A stretch of 64,000 bases of DNA from NCBI RefSeq assembly GCF_002844275.1, contig NZ_NXGX01000011.1:1-64000 (forward strand), read 5' to 3'. A program made the position numbers and the translations under genes. This DNA comes from Thalassospira lohafexi (GTDB lineage Bacteria; Pseudomonadota; Alphaproteobacteria; Rhodospirillales; Thalassospiraceae). Positions 17,918-26,570 of this stretch are shown one piece after another. Below the pieces are notes generated by a model. It was not told the DNA's origin. It saw nothing but the letters and a program-made list of their open reading frames with translations, and did not search any database. Numbering within the stretch: the first letter of the stretch is position 1; each line of letters starts with the position of its first letter.

Positions 17918-18640
17918 TTAGAAAAGAAGGCGGAGACCGGTCACGAGGTAAGTTGCTTCGTAATCCTCGCCGTCGTCTTTTGCAAAGTCTGCGGTTTTGC
18001 CAAGTTTGCGTTCATAGGCAACCCCAATGTATGGTGCAACGGCTCGGTCGATTAGATCATAGCTAAGCCGCAGTCCGATTTCTGCGCTTGAAAACCCGCG
18101 CCCGACCTCAATTTCGCGATCCTCAGAGAATGCTGCATTCAGCTCAAGCGAAGGCGTGAGGATTAAACGATTGGTCAACAAGCCTTCGTACTCAACATCA
18201 AGTCGCGCACTACCGTCTCCGGTTTCGCTGACAAACAGGTCAGCGTCGACTTCAAACCATTGAGGAGCAAGCCCCATGATACCAACCGTTCCATACCAAC
18301 GATCTGTTGTGCTTGGCGTATCCAGACGAATACCGGCCTTGGCATCAAAGAAGTCACTGATTGGTGTTTGCAGGACCAGCCTGTTCTCGAAGTTTTCGTA
18401 AAGGTCGTTTTTGAGATCACGCTCGCCTTCGCCTTGCCAGCGCAGCTTCAACTCATCGGTTCCGACAAATGCGTCACCATCCCAAACAAAGAGATTTTCG
18501 TCTTCATCACCTGATCGGTATTCAAACTGCTCCATTTGAATGCCATAGAAGATGTGATTGTCTGCTTTGGCAGTGAACGAGAAGGACAGGATCGTGGCAA
18601 GAACACCACCACCAATCGCGGCCAAAGTTAGGGTTTTCAT
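17918..18640 (-). CDS. copB: Copper resistance outer membrane protein CopB
   Basis: The 240-residue protein has a signal peptide (cleaved after TAKA at about 26) and the CopB/PcoB pattern: YGIQMEQFEYR near the start, then alternating beta strands with aromatic girdles ending in ATYLVTGLRLLF, with a C-terminal Phe typical of outer membrane barrels. The usual Met/His-rich insert is lacking. It starts 2 bases after the multicopper oxidase stop. CopB cooperates with CopA in periplasmic copper tolerance. Confidence 0.9.
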   Translation of the reverse strand: MKTLTLAAIGGGVLATILSFSFTAKADNHIFYGIQMEQFEYRSGDEDENLFVWDGDAFVGTDELKLRWQGEGERDLKNDLYENFENRLVLQTPISDFFDAKAGIRLDTPSTTDRWYGTVGIMGLAPQWFEVDADLFVSETGDGSARLDVEYEGLLTNRLILTPSLELNAAFSEDREIEVGRGFSSAEIGLRLSYDLIDRAVAPYIGVAYERKLGKTADFAKDDGEDYEATYLVTGLRLLF

Positions 18641-18642
18641 TG

Positions 18643-20328
18643 TTATTGAACTCCATTCTCAAGTGCTGCGACGGCTGGACCGCCCTCAACAATCACTTTG
18701 CGGAACATTCCAGAAGCCATGTGATAGCTCAAATGACAATGGAACGCCCATTGCCCTGGTTCATCAACTTCGGTTTCCGAATAAACAGTCATGCCTGGAT
18801 TGATATTGATGGTGTGCTTTACCGGATCCCATTTACCGTTACCGGTATCGAGGATTGACCACATCCCGTGCAAATGCATCGGGTGTGACATCATGGTCTC
18901 ATTGACGAACTTGAACCGTACCCGTTCGCCATATTTCAAGCGGATAGGTTCTGCATCTTCGTATTTGACGCCATTGATTGACCAAGTATAGCGCTCCATG
19001 TTTCCCGTAAGACGCAGTTCAATTTCACGCGTTGCCGGCCGCTCCGGATACAAGGGCTTCTGTGCCTTCAAGTCGGCATAAGATAAGAACTTGCCGCCAT
19101 TCGCTGCTTTTGGTGTCAAACCACTGCCAGCGGCATAGAAAGGATCATCTTTGGACATCGCCATCTGAGAGTGATCCATCCCGGCCATATTCGAATGGTC
19201 CATTCCAGCCATGCTGTTCTCGTTACCACTGCTCATTGAGGAATGGTCCATCCCGGGCATGTTCCCGTGATCCATCCCCATATCAGCCATTGTCAACAAC
19301 GGAGCGTCCATGCGTCTGGCTGGCATTTCAGCTTTCAGCCCTTCTTGCGGCGACAGCGACCCGAATGCATAACCCGAGCGCCCCATCGATTCCGCCATGA
19401 TTGCGTAAGGTTTATCTGCGGTCGGCTGAACAATCACATCGTAGGTTTCTGCAACCGAAATGCGGAATTCATCAACCTTGACCGGTTGAACGTTGTTGCC
19501 GTCGGCCTGCACAACAGTCATTTCAAGTCCCGGAATACGGACGTCGAAGTAAGTCATGGCAGATGCATTGATGAAGCGCAGGCGCACACGTTCATTGGCC
19601 TTAAACAGACCTGTCCAGTTCTGCTCTGGTGACTTTCCGTTGATCAGACCGACAAATCCCTGAACATCTTCGATGTCGGTCGGCATCATGCGCATGCTGC
19701 CCCAGTCACCACGTTCCGACAACGTCGCACCGAAGCCATTTTCAGAGACATCACTGATGAAATCGCCAAGGGTGCGTTGGTTGCGATTATAATAATCGGG
19801 CATCATTTTGAGGTTGCGCAAAATACGTGCGCCGGAATGCGGGTGCTTGTCTTTCAGGACAACCACATACTCCCGGTCGAACTTGAACGGTTCTCGCTTT
19901 TTGGGTTCGATAATGATCGAACCATACGCCCCGTCCGGCTCCTGAAAACCGGAATGGCTGTGGAACCAGTAGGTACCGCTTTGCGAGACTGGAATGCGAT
20001 ATGTGAATGTTTCACCAGGCGCAATCCCCGGAAAGCTGATTTCCGGCACCCCGTCCATCTGATAGGGCAAAATAAGTCCGTGCCAGTGAATGGACGTTGC
20101 CTCATCAAGATTGTTGGTCACCTTGATGACAGCCTCTTCGCCTTCCTTCAAACGCAAGGTCGGACCAGGGGAAGACCCATTATATCCGATACCTGTGGTT
20201 TTCATTTCACCGGTATCAATTGTAACGTAATCAACAGACAGATCGTAATTCGCCGCATTGGCTGTCGAAGACACAGCAATAGCGGCCAGCACACCCCAAA
20301 GGGCACTGCGGGCAAATTTCTGTTTCAT
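18643..20328 (-). CDS. pcoA: Copper resistance multicopper oxidase (CopA/PcoA family)
   Basis: The 561-residue periplasmic enzyme oxidises Cu(I) to Cu(II). It has all four copper-ligand motifs: SIHWHG and WFHSHSG in the N-terminal cupredoxin domain, HPMHLHG and HCHLSYHMASGM in the C-terminal one. A Met/His-rich insert between (repeats of the MDHSNMAG type, about residues 340-385) is the copper-binding feature of this family. The signal peptide looks Sec-type (ends STANA); homologues often use Tat. It is the middle gene of copI-copA-copB. Confidence 0.95.
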   Translation of the reverse strand: MKQKFARSALWGVLAAIAVSSTANAANYDLSVDYVTIDTGEMKTTGIGYNGSSPGPTLRLKEGEEAVIKVTNNLDEATSIHWHGLILPYQMDGVPEISFPGIAPGETFTYRIPVSQSGTYWFHSHSGFQEPDGAYGSIIIEPKKREPFKFDREYVVVLKDKHPHSGARILRNLKMMPDYYNRNQRTLGDFISDVSENGFGATLSERGDWGSMRMMPTDIEDVQGFVGLINGKSPEQNWTGLFKANERVRLRFINASAMTYFDVRIPGLEMTVVQADGNNVQPVKVDEFRISVAETYDVIVQPTADKPYAIMAESMGRSGYAFGSLSPQEGLKAEMPARRMDAPLLTMADMGMDHGNMPGMDHSSMSSGNENSMAGMDHSNMAGMDHSQMAMSKDDPFYAAGSGLTPKAANGGKFLSYADLKAQKPLYPERPATREIELRLTGNMERYTWSINGVKYEDAEPIRLKYGERVRFKFVNETMMSHPMHLHGMWSILDTGNGKWDPVKHTININPGMTVYSETEVDEPGQWAFHCHLSYHMASGMFRKVIVEGGPAVAALENGVQ

Positions 20329-20353
20329 TTTTTGAAATCCAAAAAGATCAGGT

Positions 20354-20398
20354 GCGCCAGAGGCCCAAGGGAGAAAAACCTCTGGCGCAGGAAGGTGG
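20354..20398. other. Stem-loop between copI and copA
   Basis: GCGCCAGAGG (20354-20363) and CCTCTGGCGC (20389-20398) are perfect 10-bp arms with a 25-base loop. It lies in the 78 bases between the two genes on the minus strand without a T tract, so it may act as an mRNA-processing or attenuating hairpin. Confidence 0.45.
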
Positions 20399-20406
20399 AT
20401 GACCGA

Positions 20407-20973
20407 TTACTGCAGGCGGACTTTGCCGACCATGCCGCTTTCATAGTGACCCGGGACATTGCATGCGTACTCAAGTTCCGCATCTTTGGGGAACGTCCAG
20501 ATCACCTCAGCCGACTTGCCCGGTTCCAGCAAAACGCTGTTGGGGTCGTCATGCTTCATGGTCATTCCATTCCCCATGTCCATTTCCATCATGTCCATGT
20601 TGATCTTGTCGGCCTCAAGCGCTCCATGTTCCATCATCATCATCATTTCTTCCTGATGACCTGCATGCATGGCTGCAGTTCCAATGTTGAATTCGTGAAC
20701 AAATTCGCCCTTGTTCTCGATAACGAAGCGAACGGTTTCACCGCCCCGGACAATGATTTTTTCCTTGTCGTAGAAATTGTCTTCCATCGTGATTCTGATG
20801 GTGCGCCGCACATCGGATATCTCGCCGGGTGCCCCGATTTCCGATGCACCGTCATTATGACCGCCACTATGACCCGCACCCGCAAAGGCAGGTGACTGAA
20901 GACCGACAAGCGCGCCAAGAATAAAGGTTGAAACGCTAACGCGACGCATAAGGGAATTCTTGAAGTTGGGCAT
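20407..20973 (-). CDS. copI: CopI-like periplasmic cupredoxin
   Basis: The 188-residue protein has a signal peptide, a short His/Gly-rich part (HSGGHNDG) and a plastocyanin-type domain. Copper ligands are visible: His in FVHEFNIG, then C, H and M in the C-terminal YACNVPGHYESGMVG. An inserted Met-rich loop (MMMMMEHG, MDMMEMDMGNGMTM) is typical of CopI-type cupredoxins that support copper tolerance in the periplasm. AGGAG is 7 bases upstream of ATG 20973. It is first in the operon with copA and copB. Confidence 0.85.
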   Translation of the reverse strand: MPNFKNSLMRRVSVSTFILGALVGLQSPAFAGAGHSGGHNDGASEIGAPGEISDVRRTIRITMEDNFYDKEKIIVRGGETVRFVIENKGEFVHEFNIGTAAMHAGHQEEMMMMMEHGALEADKINMDMMEMDMGNGMTMKHDDPNSVLLEPGKSAEVIWTFPKDAELEYACNVPGHYESGMVGKVRLQ

Positions 20974-21127
20974 GTACATGCTCCTAATAGATATTCAGTA
21001 AGAAGGCCCTCGTCCCATGTTCAATCACGACAACAGTCTGCGCTGCTGTAATTCAGGCAAAACGCTGTTTCATTCGAGGAACAGTGATTGAACCAGGCAA
21101 AGGGATGTTCGGAAAATCTGAAATATC

Positions 21128-21484
21128 TCAGGAACGCGGAGGCTTGGCTCTAACGTCCAAATCTGCGGAAGTCAAAGTCAGGTCCTGATACCAGTATGTT
21201 ACCGCAAGCACCGTTGGGCTGGAAGACAGAACACCTTCTACTTCTTTAACGAACGGGCCGCAAACCGCCATACCGCAAAGATCCGCATGCATGTCACGTC
21301 GATCATGTTGCGAGCTATCAGAAACATCCATCATGACGCCGTGATGATTGTCATGGCCATGTCCCGAACCTGCTTGCACACCCTCAACCCCCGACAGCAG
21401 AACTGTCATGGCTATCGCGATTGCAAGAAAGCAGGAAAGGATGCGCACGGAATGTTCCTTAGTGATGCATTGCAACATACGCAA
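21128..21484 (-). CDS. Small secreted His-rich protein
   Basis: The 118-residue frame contains a hydrophobic signal segment (LSCFLAIAIAMTVLLSG), then a His/Gly/Asp-rich stretch (GSGHGHDNHHG) and two Cys in LCGMAVCGPF. GTG 21448 would give a more usual signal peptide length than ATG 21484. It is the first leftward gene of the copper half and faces a rightward small secreted gene at 21851. Metal binding is likely from composition; the family is not recognised. Confidence 0.55.
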   Translation of the reverse strand: MRMLQCITKEHSVRILSCFLAIAIAMTVLLSGVEGVQAGSGHGHDNHHGVMMDVSDSSQHDRRDMHADLCGMAVCGPFVKEVEGVLSSSPTVLAVTYWYQDLTLTSADLDVRAKPPRS

Positions 21485-21850
21485 TATCGGGCTCCCCCGG
21501 TTTCGTCAAGTGGCAATATTGTGGCAAAGACAGACTATTTCACGAATTTACATCTGCTGCTTGAGCCATCAGCAAGGTGAAAACAATAGATTACTGCATT
21601 CATCGCCATGAAATCACGTTATGCGCTACAGATGAACAACCTGTTGTGCTGAGTTATTCACTAATCTGCGGGTATGACTTGCTAACAATCAATTTATAGA
21701 TGAAGCACAATCAAATCTTATTAAATGCTGCGTAACCCAACAATTCTCCTGGTCTCTGGATATGGGCACAGAGGTGTGCCAGATTGACAGCAGTAGGATT
21801 TACTGTAGTTCGATATAGACAGCATCGCATCCTTGGGATAGAAGTAGACT
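21485..21850. promoter_or_regulatory. Divergent intergenic region with candidate MerR-type promoter
   Basis: The 366 bases separate two small secreted genes that point away from each other. On the plus strand TTGACA (21784-21789) is followed by the dyad CAGTAGGATTTACTG and then an AT-rich GATATAG. A long spacer filled by a dyad is the form used by MerR-family regulators such as CueR; the -10 box is not clear. Nothing else is seen here. Confidence 0.4.
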
Positions 21851-22180
21851 ATGCTCAATCGCATCAGGTTTTTGACCATACTTTTGATAGCTGCTTTTGC
21901 CGTCGGGACAAGTTTCCAGACGGTCAATGCTGCTGTTATGAAGGTCGGTATGCCGATGGCGGAATTGGCAATAGACAATTGTCAGGATTGTTCTGGCAGC
22001 GGCGACAGCATGCCGGACTGCGATATTGCGTGTCCTCAAGTATCGACTATCGCAATTGCGCCTGTACAAGTTGCAATACCTGCGCTCGCCTCGGTCGCGC
22101 ATTTCGGGCCGACAGGCAGCCTTACCAGCCGCTCAAACTCTCCTGATCCATTCCCTCCCAGAACCAACATTCTGAACTGA
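21851..22180 (+). CDS. Small secreted protein, DUF2946-like style
   Basis: The 109-residue product has a signal peptide (FLTILLIAAFAVGTSFQ, cleavage near VNA), a Cys-containing middle (NCQDCSG, CDIACPQ) and a Pro-rich end (SPDPFPPRTN) like that of many short copper-cluster proteins. I cannot assign a function. It is the first gene of the rightward half of the island, behind the candidate regulated promoter. Confidence 0.5.
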   Translation: MLNRIRFLTILLIAAFAVGTSFQTVNAAVMKVGMPMAELAIDNCQDCSGSGDSMPDCDIACPQVSTIAIAPVQVAIPALASVAHFGPTGSLTSRSNSPDPFPPRTNILN

Positions 22181-22546
22181 TATCTCTTTAACCCGATTTG
22201 GTTTGAGGATATCAGTGTCATGGGGCATCACCGCGATTTCTCATGACATGCTTTGTGCTCGCAATTTTTATTGTGGGCCTTATAGCTTCTTCAGACAAGG
22301 TTGGAAATCATGTTTTCCGATCTACGGGTGCCAAAATGTCGGCTTTGGTCGGTATTTCCTGGCGCAGTCGCGACATGCACCAAAGCATAGCTTCAGCTTC
22401 ACTCAACGAGCAGGCGGCAATCCGCCCCGGCCTTGAGCGTCCCGCTTTTACTGGTGCCCGGCCTCTGAAGATCAAACCTTATAGGACCCTTGTGAGCAGG
22501 ATTCGGATTACGGTCTGATCGCTCCAACTCCTTGAGAAATACGCAT
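22181..22546 (+). other. Spacer with weak open frame only
   Basis: Between two secreted-protein genes lies a stretch with one open frame (about 22243-22518) that would start with a hydrophobic segment but lacks a ribosome site and has no recognisable features. I do not call it a gene. No clear terminator is seen. Confidence 0.35.
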
Positions 22547-23488
22547 ATGAAGAAAAATACCATAGTCGCAGGTCCCGTTTCCCGACGTGCGCTGCTTCAC
22601 GGTCTCGTGGCGGGTGCCGGCCTCTGCCTGTTGCCCGCAACGGCCTTTGCTGCGGCTAGTAAAAGCACAAGCAGCGCAATCGCTTTTTACGGTAATGCGC
22701 TGATCGTGGCACGCGGTTCAGCGCTTCTTTATCGCAGTGGGAGCCAAAACTGGACAGCGCTGCCGAAGGTGTCGGAAGGCACCATTCTCACTTTTACAAC
22801 ACATCCGGAACGGCCGGGCCGCATTGTTGGCGGTCTGGATACCGGCGGCGTAGTTCTGTCTGTCGATGGCGGGAAAAGTTGGGACGTGCGTGGGCAAGGA
22901 CTGCCAAAAGCGGCAGTCACTGCCATCACAACTGCGGCGACAAACCCAGATACCATATATGCCGCCATTCGCGGTGACGGCTTATGGCAGAGCGATGATG
23001 CTGGTCAGTCATGGGTGTTTGTCATGGACCGGCCATGGTTAGCGAATGCCGAGCGAGATCTGACAGCGCTGTCTTCAGTCGATCTGGCAACCGGAATGGG
23101 TGGGATCTGGCTATATGCCGGAACCGATACCGGTGTAACGCGTGTGCCGGATTGTTTCTGCCGTTGGCAGGATGTTCAGCCGGGCGATGCCATGGATGCT
23201 CTTGCGTCCGGAAAGCAGGCAACTCCCAAAGTACCCTTACCTGAGGGTGAACCTGTGAGTGCGCTGGTCAGTGCGGTATCGCGACCGGCCACACTTTATG
23301 CCGGATTGCCATCCGGAATTTGGCAATCGCAGGATGCGGGTGTCACCTGGTTAAAGCGTTCAGAAGTTATCGCAACAGCACTCGCGGTTCATCCGCTACG
23401 CGCTGATGATCTCGTAATTGTGAATGACGACGGGGTTTTACAAAGCCCAGACGGTGGCAGGACGTGGACCGCCATTGCGAACATATGA
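22547..23488 (+). CDS. Tat-exported BNR/VPS10-type beta-propeller protein
   Basis: The 313-residue protein has a twin-arginine signal (SRRALLHGLVAGAG, ends AFAA). The mature part contains repeated BNR/sialidase-like blades: SVDGGKSWD, SDDAGQSWV, SQDAGVTWL and SPDGGRTWT, each with the Asp-box form SxDxGxxW. Such propellers are scaffolds or binding proteins; no enzyme site is evident. Two Cys pair in PDCFCRW may bind metal. It heads a tight rightward operon of copper and redox genes. Confidence 0.8.
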   Translation: MKKNTIVAGPVSRRALLHGLVAGAGLCLLPATAFAAASKSTSSAIAFYGNALIVARGSALLYRSGSQNWTALPKVSEGTILTFTTHPERPGRIVGGLDTGGVVLSVDGGKSWDVRGQGLPKAAVTAITTAATNPDTIYAAIRGDGLWQSDDAGQSWVFVMDRPWLANAERDLTALSSVDLATGMGGIWLYAGTDTGVTRVPDCFCRWQDVQPGDAMDALASGKQATPKVPLPEGEPVSALVSAVSRPATLYAGLPSGIWQSQDAGVTWLKRSEVIATALAVHPLRADDLVIVNDDGVLQSPDGGRTWTAIANI

Positions 23489-23502
23489 TGATGGAGAAAC
23501 AG

Positions 23503-23991
23503 ATGAGAAAATTAGTGATTGTGACAGGTGTTGCGATTCTGGCTGTTGCCGGAAGTGCTGGATTTACAATGTTTGCTCCGGGAAAAGGAGAGGCGCAAAC
23601 GAACGTGACAGTAGCTGGTGAGAGAAGCAAATCGATCACAATTTATCGGGACCCGAACTGCGGATGCTGTGATGCCTATGGCGAATATCTTGAGACCAAT
23701 GGATATCAGGTTACCCGTGTCGATGATCGTGATTTCGACAAGCGATCCGTTGCCGCCGGTGTCCCGGAGCAAGGGCTGGGCTGCCATTTGGCCGAGATTG
23801 ACGGATATGTCGTAAGCGGGCTGGTTCCCGCCGAGATCATTGAACGGATGCTTGATGAACGCCCGGATATAACGGGTATCACGCTGCCCGGCATGCCACC
23901 AAATGCGCCGGGCATGGCACGTGAAAAAACCGGGACGCTGAAAACCTATGGGTTCGGAGAGGACGGCATTGCCGTTTACGCCAATGAATGA
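23503..23991 (+). CDS. DUF411 metal-binding protein
   Basis: The 162-residue protein has an N-terminal membrane or signal segment (residues 4-25), then the DUF411 fold with YRDPNCGCCDAYGEYL (Cys-Gly-Cys-Cys) and a later GLGCHLAEIDGYVVSG. The family occurs in copper gene clusters and is thought to bind copper in the periplasm. GGAG lies 6 bases before ATG 23503. The gene follows the propeller by 14 bases and overlaps the next by 8. Confidence 0.85.
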   Translation: MRKLVIVTGVAILAVAGSAGFTMFAPGKGEAQTNVTVAGERSKSITIYRDPNCGCCDAYGEYLETNGYQVTRVDDRDFDKRSVAAGVPEQGLGCHLAEIDGYVVSGLVPAEIIERMLDERPDITGITLPGMPPNAPGMAREKTGTLKTYGFGEDGIAVYANE

Positions 23992-24142
23992 GTGTTTTGG
24001 ACAGATGATGGATGGTTCGATGATGGGTGGCCCGATGATGATGCTGATGATGGCAGGAGGCGGTCTTGTGTTTCTTCTGATCCTTGCGATCCTGATCATG
24101 AGCGTTCTCGCGTTGTTTAAATATCTTCGGGGCGGGAAATGA
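23984..24142 (+). CDS. Met-rich single-span membrane peptide
   Basis: This 52-residue peptide begins with Met/Gly-rich sequence (MMDGSMMGGPMMMLMM), followed by one long hydrophobic helix and a basic end (KYLRGGK). The start overlaps the DUF411 stop and the end overlaps the cytochrome gene by ATGA, so it is clearly translated with them. The Met cluster could bind Cu(I) on the periplasmic side. Confidence 0.65.
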   Translation: MNECFGQMMDGSMMGGPMMMLMMAGGGLVFLLILAILIMSVLALFKYLRGGK

Positions 24143-24624
24143 GTGCGGTATCGCCCGGATCAATGGTCACCGGATTAATGGCTGGCGTTGGCATGGCTTT
24201 GTTGTTCGGCGTGATGGATGCCAGCGCGAAGCTCGAGAATCTGACTTTTCTCGAAAAGCCGCTCACTCCGGAACAGATAGCACTGGGCAACGATGACTAT
24301 GTTGAATTTTGCGCATCGTGCCATGGTGCAAATCTTGAGGGGCAGAAAAACTGGAAGCGCCGCCTTGACACCGGGCGGATGCCCGCGCCGCCACACGATG
24401 CCAGTGGCCACACATGGCGCCATAGCGATCAGGAACTGTTTGCGATCACCAAGTTCGGGGTTGGCGCTGTCGTGCCGGGGTATGAGAGCGATATGCCTGC
24501 ATTTGAGGATGTGCTGAGTGATGAGGAGATCATCGCGGTACTCGGTTATATCAAGAGTGTCTGGTCAGACGAAGAACGCGAATTCCAGCATAATCTCAAT
24601 CTTAAAGACGGGAGGGCGAGATGA
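24139..24624 (+). CDS. Periplasmic c-type cytochrome
   Basis: The 161-residue protein has a signal peptide (ends DASA) and one haem site CASCH at about residue 58. RMPAPPH and SDMPAF provide possible axial Met residues in the usual cytochrome c class I position. It is coupled by ATGA to genes on both sides. It likely carries electrons for the copper/redox set encoded here. Confidence 0.88.
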   Translation: MSAVSPGSMVTGLMAGVGMALLFGVMDASAKLENLTFLEKPLTPEQIALGNDDYVEFCASCHGANLEGQKNWKRRLDTGRMPAPPHDASGHTWRHSDQELFAITKFGVGAVVPGYESDMPAFEDVLSDEEIIAVLGYIKSVWSDEEREFQHNLNLKDGRAR

Positions 24625-25226
24625 TTGCAGTCCCCAAAGAACATCGCCCGCAGAAACGGTTCAACCGGCTGATCTATTTTCTGCCGCTTGGCATCGCCTT
24701 GATATTGGGTGTGGCCCTGGGGAAAGGATTGACTCTTGATCCCAACACGCTCCCCTCGGCCCTGTTGGGCAGACAAGTCCCCGAATTTGACCTTCCGCCG
24801 GTAAAAGGCCGGATGCAAGGTTTGTCGAGTACGGATCTCAGAGGTGAAGTGTCGCTGGTCAATGTTTTTGCCTCTTGGTGTGTCGCGTGCCGTGAAGAAC
24901 ACCCCGTGTTCATGAAACTGGCCCGCGACGGCACCGTTCCACTGCATGGTCTGAACTATAAGGATCAGCCTGACGACGCTGCAGAATGGCTCGATAGCCT
25001 TGGCGATCCCTATACGAGAACAGGTGCGGACATTAACGGGCGTGTGGCAATTGACTGGGGCGTCTATGGCGTCCCTGAGACCTTCGTTGTCGATGCAAAA
25101 GGGAACATTGCTTACAAGCATGTCGGGCCGGTAACGGAAAAAGTGTTGGCCGAGACCATTCTGCCAAGGGTCGAAAAATTGCGTAATGAGGCCTCAGGTG
25201 CCGGAACTGCGGAGGCACCTCGATGA
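24621..25226 (+). CDS. DsbE/CcmG-type thiol:disulfide oxidoreductase
   Basis: The 201-residue protein is anchored by one N-terminal helix (about 18-36) and has a thioredoxin fold with active site WCVACREEHP at about residue 91 and the cis-Pro segment GVYGVPETFV. DsbE/CcmG keeps apocytochrome haem-site cysteines reduced. Start and end overlap the neighbours by ATGA. It works with CcdA encoded at 31776, which supplies electrons to such proteins. Confidence 0.85.
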   Translation: MIAVPKEHRPQKRFNRLIYFLPLGIALILGVALGKGLTLDPNTLPSALLGRQVPEFDLPPVKGRMQGLSSTDLRGEVSLVNVFASWCVACREEHPVFMKLARDGTVPLHGLNYKDQPDDAAEWLDSLGDPYTRTGADINGRVAIDWGVYGVPETFVVDAKGNIAYKHVGPVTEKVLAETILPRVEKLRNEASGAGTAEAPR

Positions 25227-25825
25227 AGAGCCTCTTGGTGCATATGAACCTGAAAGTGGGGTTTGCCGCTGTCATCATACTGGTGGCTGTCGCAGCTCTG
25301 ACCATGGTGTCTTTCCGCAACGAAAAGAATGTCTCCCATCAGGCGACGGACAATGGAAGGCAGAGCCAACAGCGCTCGTTTGTCATGCATGATGTTCCCC
25401 GGCCTCTTCCCGAGTTCGGGTTCGAAAACGTCGAAGGTCAACCCATGACATTGAGTGATTTCGAGGGAACGGTCGTCTTGCTGAATGTCTGGGCGACCTG
25501 GTGTGTTCCTTGCCGCGAGGAAATGCCAACCCTGGATGCCTTGCAGGCCGAACTTGGCAATTCGGTCTTCAAAGTTATCGCTTTGTCAATCGACCGGGCC
25601 GGAGCGGATGTCGTGCAGGATTTCTATAGCGAAATCGGCATCCGGAATCTGGACCTCTTCATCGATCCAACCATGAAAACCACGACGGCTCTGGGCATCC
25701 CCGGTTTACCGACGACGCTTCTGATTGACAGGAACGGCCGCGAGCTTGGTCGACTTGTCGGACCGACCGAATGGGCGACAGCAGAGATGATAGATTTTCT
25801 TAAATCCCACATCTACACCGATTGA
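25223..25825 (+). CDS. TlpA-type thioredoxin-like protein
   Basis: The 200-residue protein has an N-terminal membrane anchor (12-30) and a TlpA/ResA fold with active site WCVPCREEMP at about residue 93 and the cis-Pro loop IPGLPTTLLI. TlpA-like proteins reduce SCO and copper-site cysteines of cytochrome oxidase. It overlaps the dsbE-like gene by ATGA. Confidence 0.87.
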   Translation: MKSLLVHMNLKVGFAAVIILVAVAALTMVSFRNEKNVSHQATDNGRQSQQRSFVMHDVPRPLPEFGFENVEGQPMTLSDFEGTVVLLNVWATWCVPCREEMPTLDALQAELGNSVFKVIALSIDRAGADVVQDFYSEIGIRNLDLFIDPTMKTTTALGIPGLPTTLLIDRNGRELGRLVGPTEWATAEMIDFLKSHIYTD

Positions 25826-25838
25826 GGAAGGAACTCCT

Positions 25839-26255
25839 ATGACCGAGATACAACAAGCCAAATCCGGTAATACCTCGCTTGGGCATGACGTGGTTCATGC
25901 CGTTCGATATTACCTGAAGGGACGTCGCGGTGTATTTGTGCTGGCTGGAACTGCCCTTGTCGCTGGGCTTGCATTTAACTGGAGCTGGCTGGTTGCCGCC
26001 GGTATCGCGCCATTGCTCGTCTCCGTTCTGCCGTGCGTGGCGATGTGTGCGCTGGGTTTGTGCATGAACAAAAAGGCCTGTTCATCGCAAAAGAGCGCCA
26101 GCGATATCGCCCCTTCATCCGATGAAACCCCGAAAAACAGTCTTCCCGGCAACGAGGCCGGAAGGTCCCCGGCTGCATCAGGCGCAAATATAGCGTCTGT
26201 AACACCCCAGTCGGGACATGAGTCCACAACCGAAAGGAATGTTAGAGATGCGTAA
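25839..26255 (+). CDS. Small membrane protein with Cys-rich helix
   Basis: The 138-residue protein has two hydrophobic segments (about 33-47 and 50-75); the second contains PCVAMCALGLC, a Cys arrangement that could carry a metal. The C-terminal 60 residues are Ser/Pro-rich and likely disordered. GAGGAAGGAACTCCT precedes ATG 25839. It is related in style to small membrane proteins of copper and silver clusters; the family is not named. Confidence 0.65.
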   Translation: MTEIQQAKSGNTSLGHDVVHAVRYYLKGRRGVFVLAGTALVAGLAFNWSWLVAAGIAPLLVSVLPCVAMCALGLCMNKKACSSQKSASDIAPSSDETPKNSLPGNEAGRSPAASGANIASVTPQSGHESTTERNVRDA

Positions 26256-26508
26256 ATCAATCAAACTCACCGCGTTTGCCACAATGATGGTCGCGGGACT
26301 GGCGACAACAGCCCTATATGCCCAGGAAGCCCAAACTCCGGACAAGCAATCCCCGATGATGGAGCATGATGGCAATTCAGGCATGGGGGATATGCAGGGC
26401 ATGATGGGTATGATGAAGATGATGAGCCAGATGGGGCCGATGATGGAGCAGTGTACTGAAATGATGGCTGCTATGACCGATCACATGCCGCAGCCTTCCG
26501 ACAAATAA
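26248..26508 (+). CDS. Met-rich secreted protein
   Basis: The 86-residue protein has a signal peptide (cleaved after TALYA at about 23) and a mature part with at least 17 Met among about 63 residues (MGDMQGMMGMMKMM, MGPMMEQCTEMM). Such Met-rich proteins bind Cu(I) in the periplasm. It overlaps the previous stop by 8 bases and ends 16 bases before a terminator. Confidence 0.75.
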   Translation: MRKSIKLTAFATMMVAGLATTALYAQEAQTPDKQSPMMEHDGNSGMGDMQGMMGMMKMMSQMGPMMEQCTEMMAAMTDHMPQPSDK

Positions 26509-26523
26509 CATCGTGACATGACA

Positions 26524-26557
26524 CCCGCCCGGGACAAATACCCGGGCGGGATTTTCC
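26524..26557 (+). terminator. Rho-independent terminator
   Basis: A perfect 10-bp stem (CCCGCCCGGG with CCCGGGCGGG), loop of 7 bases, and then ATTTTCC. It follows the Met-rich protein gene and precedes the SCO1 gene by 14 bases, so it ends or attenuates the propeller-to-Met-rich transcript. Confidence 0.8.
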
Positions 26558-26570
26558 ACGGGATCGTTTC

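Noticed and set aside
22243-22518. Rightward frame beginning with a hydrophobic segment
   Set aside because: No ribosome site and a shapeless C-terminal part; listed only as a spacer note.
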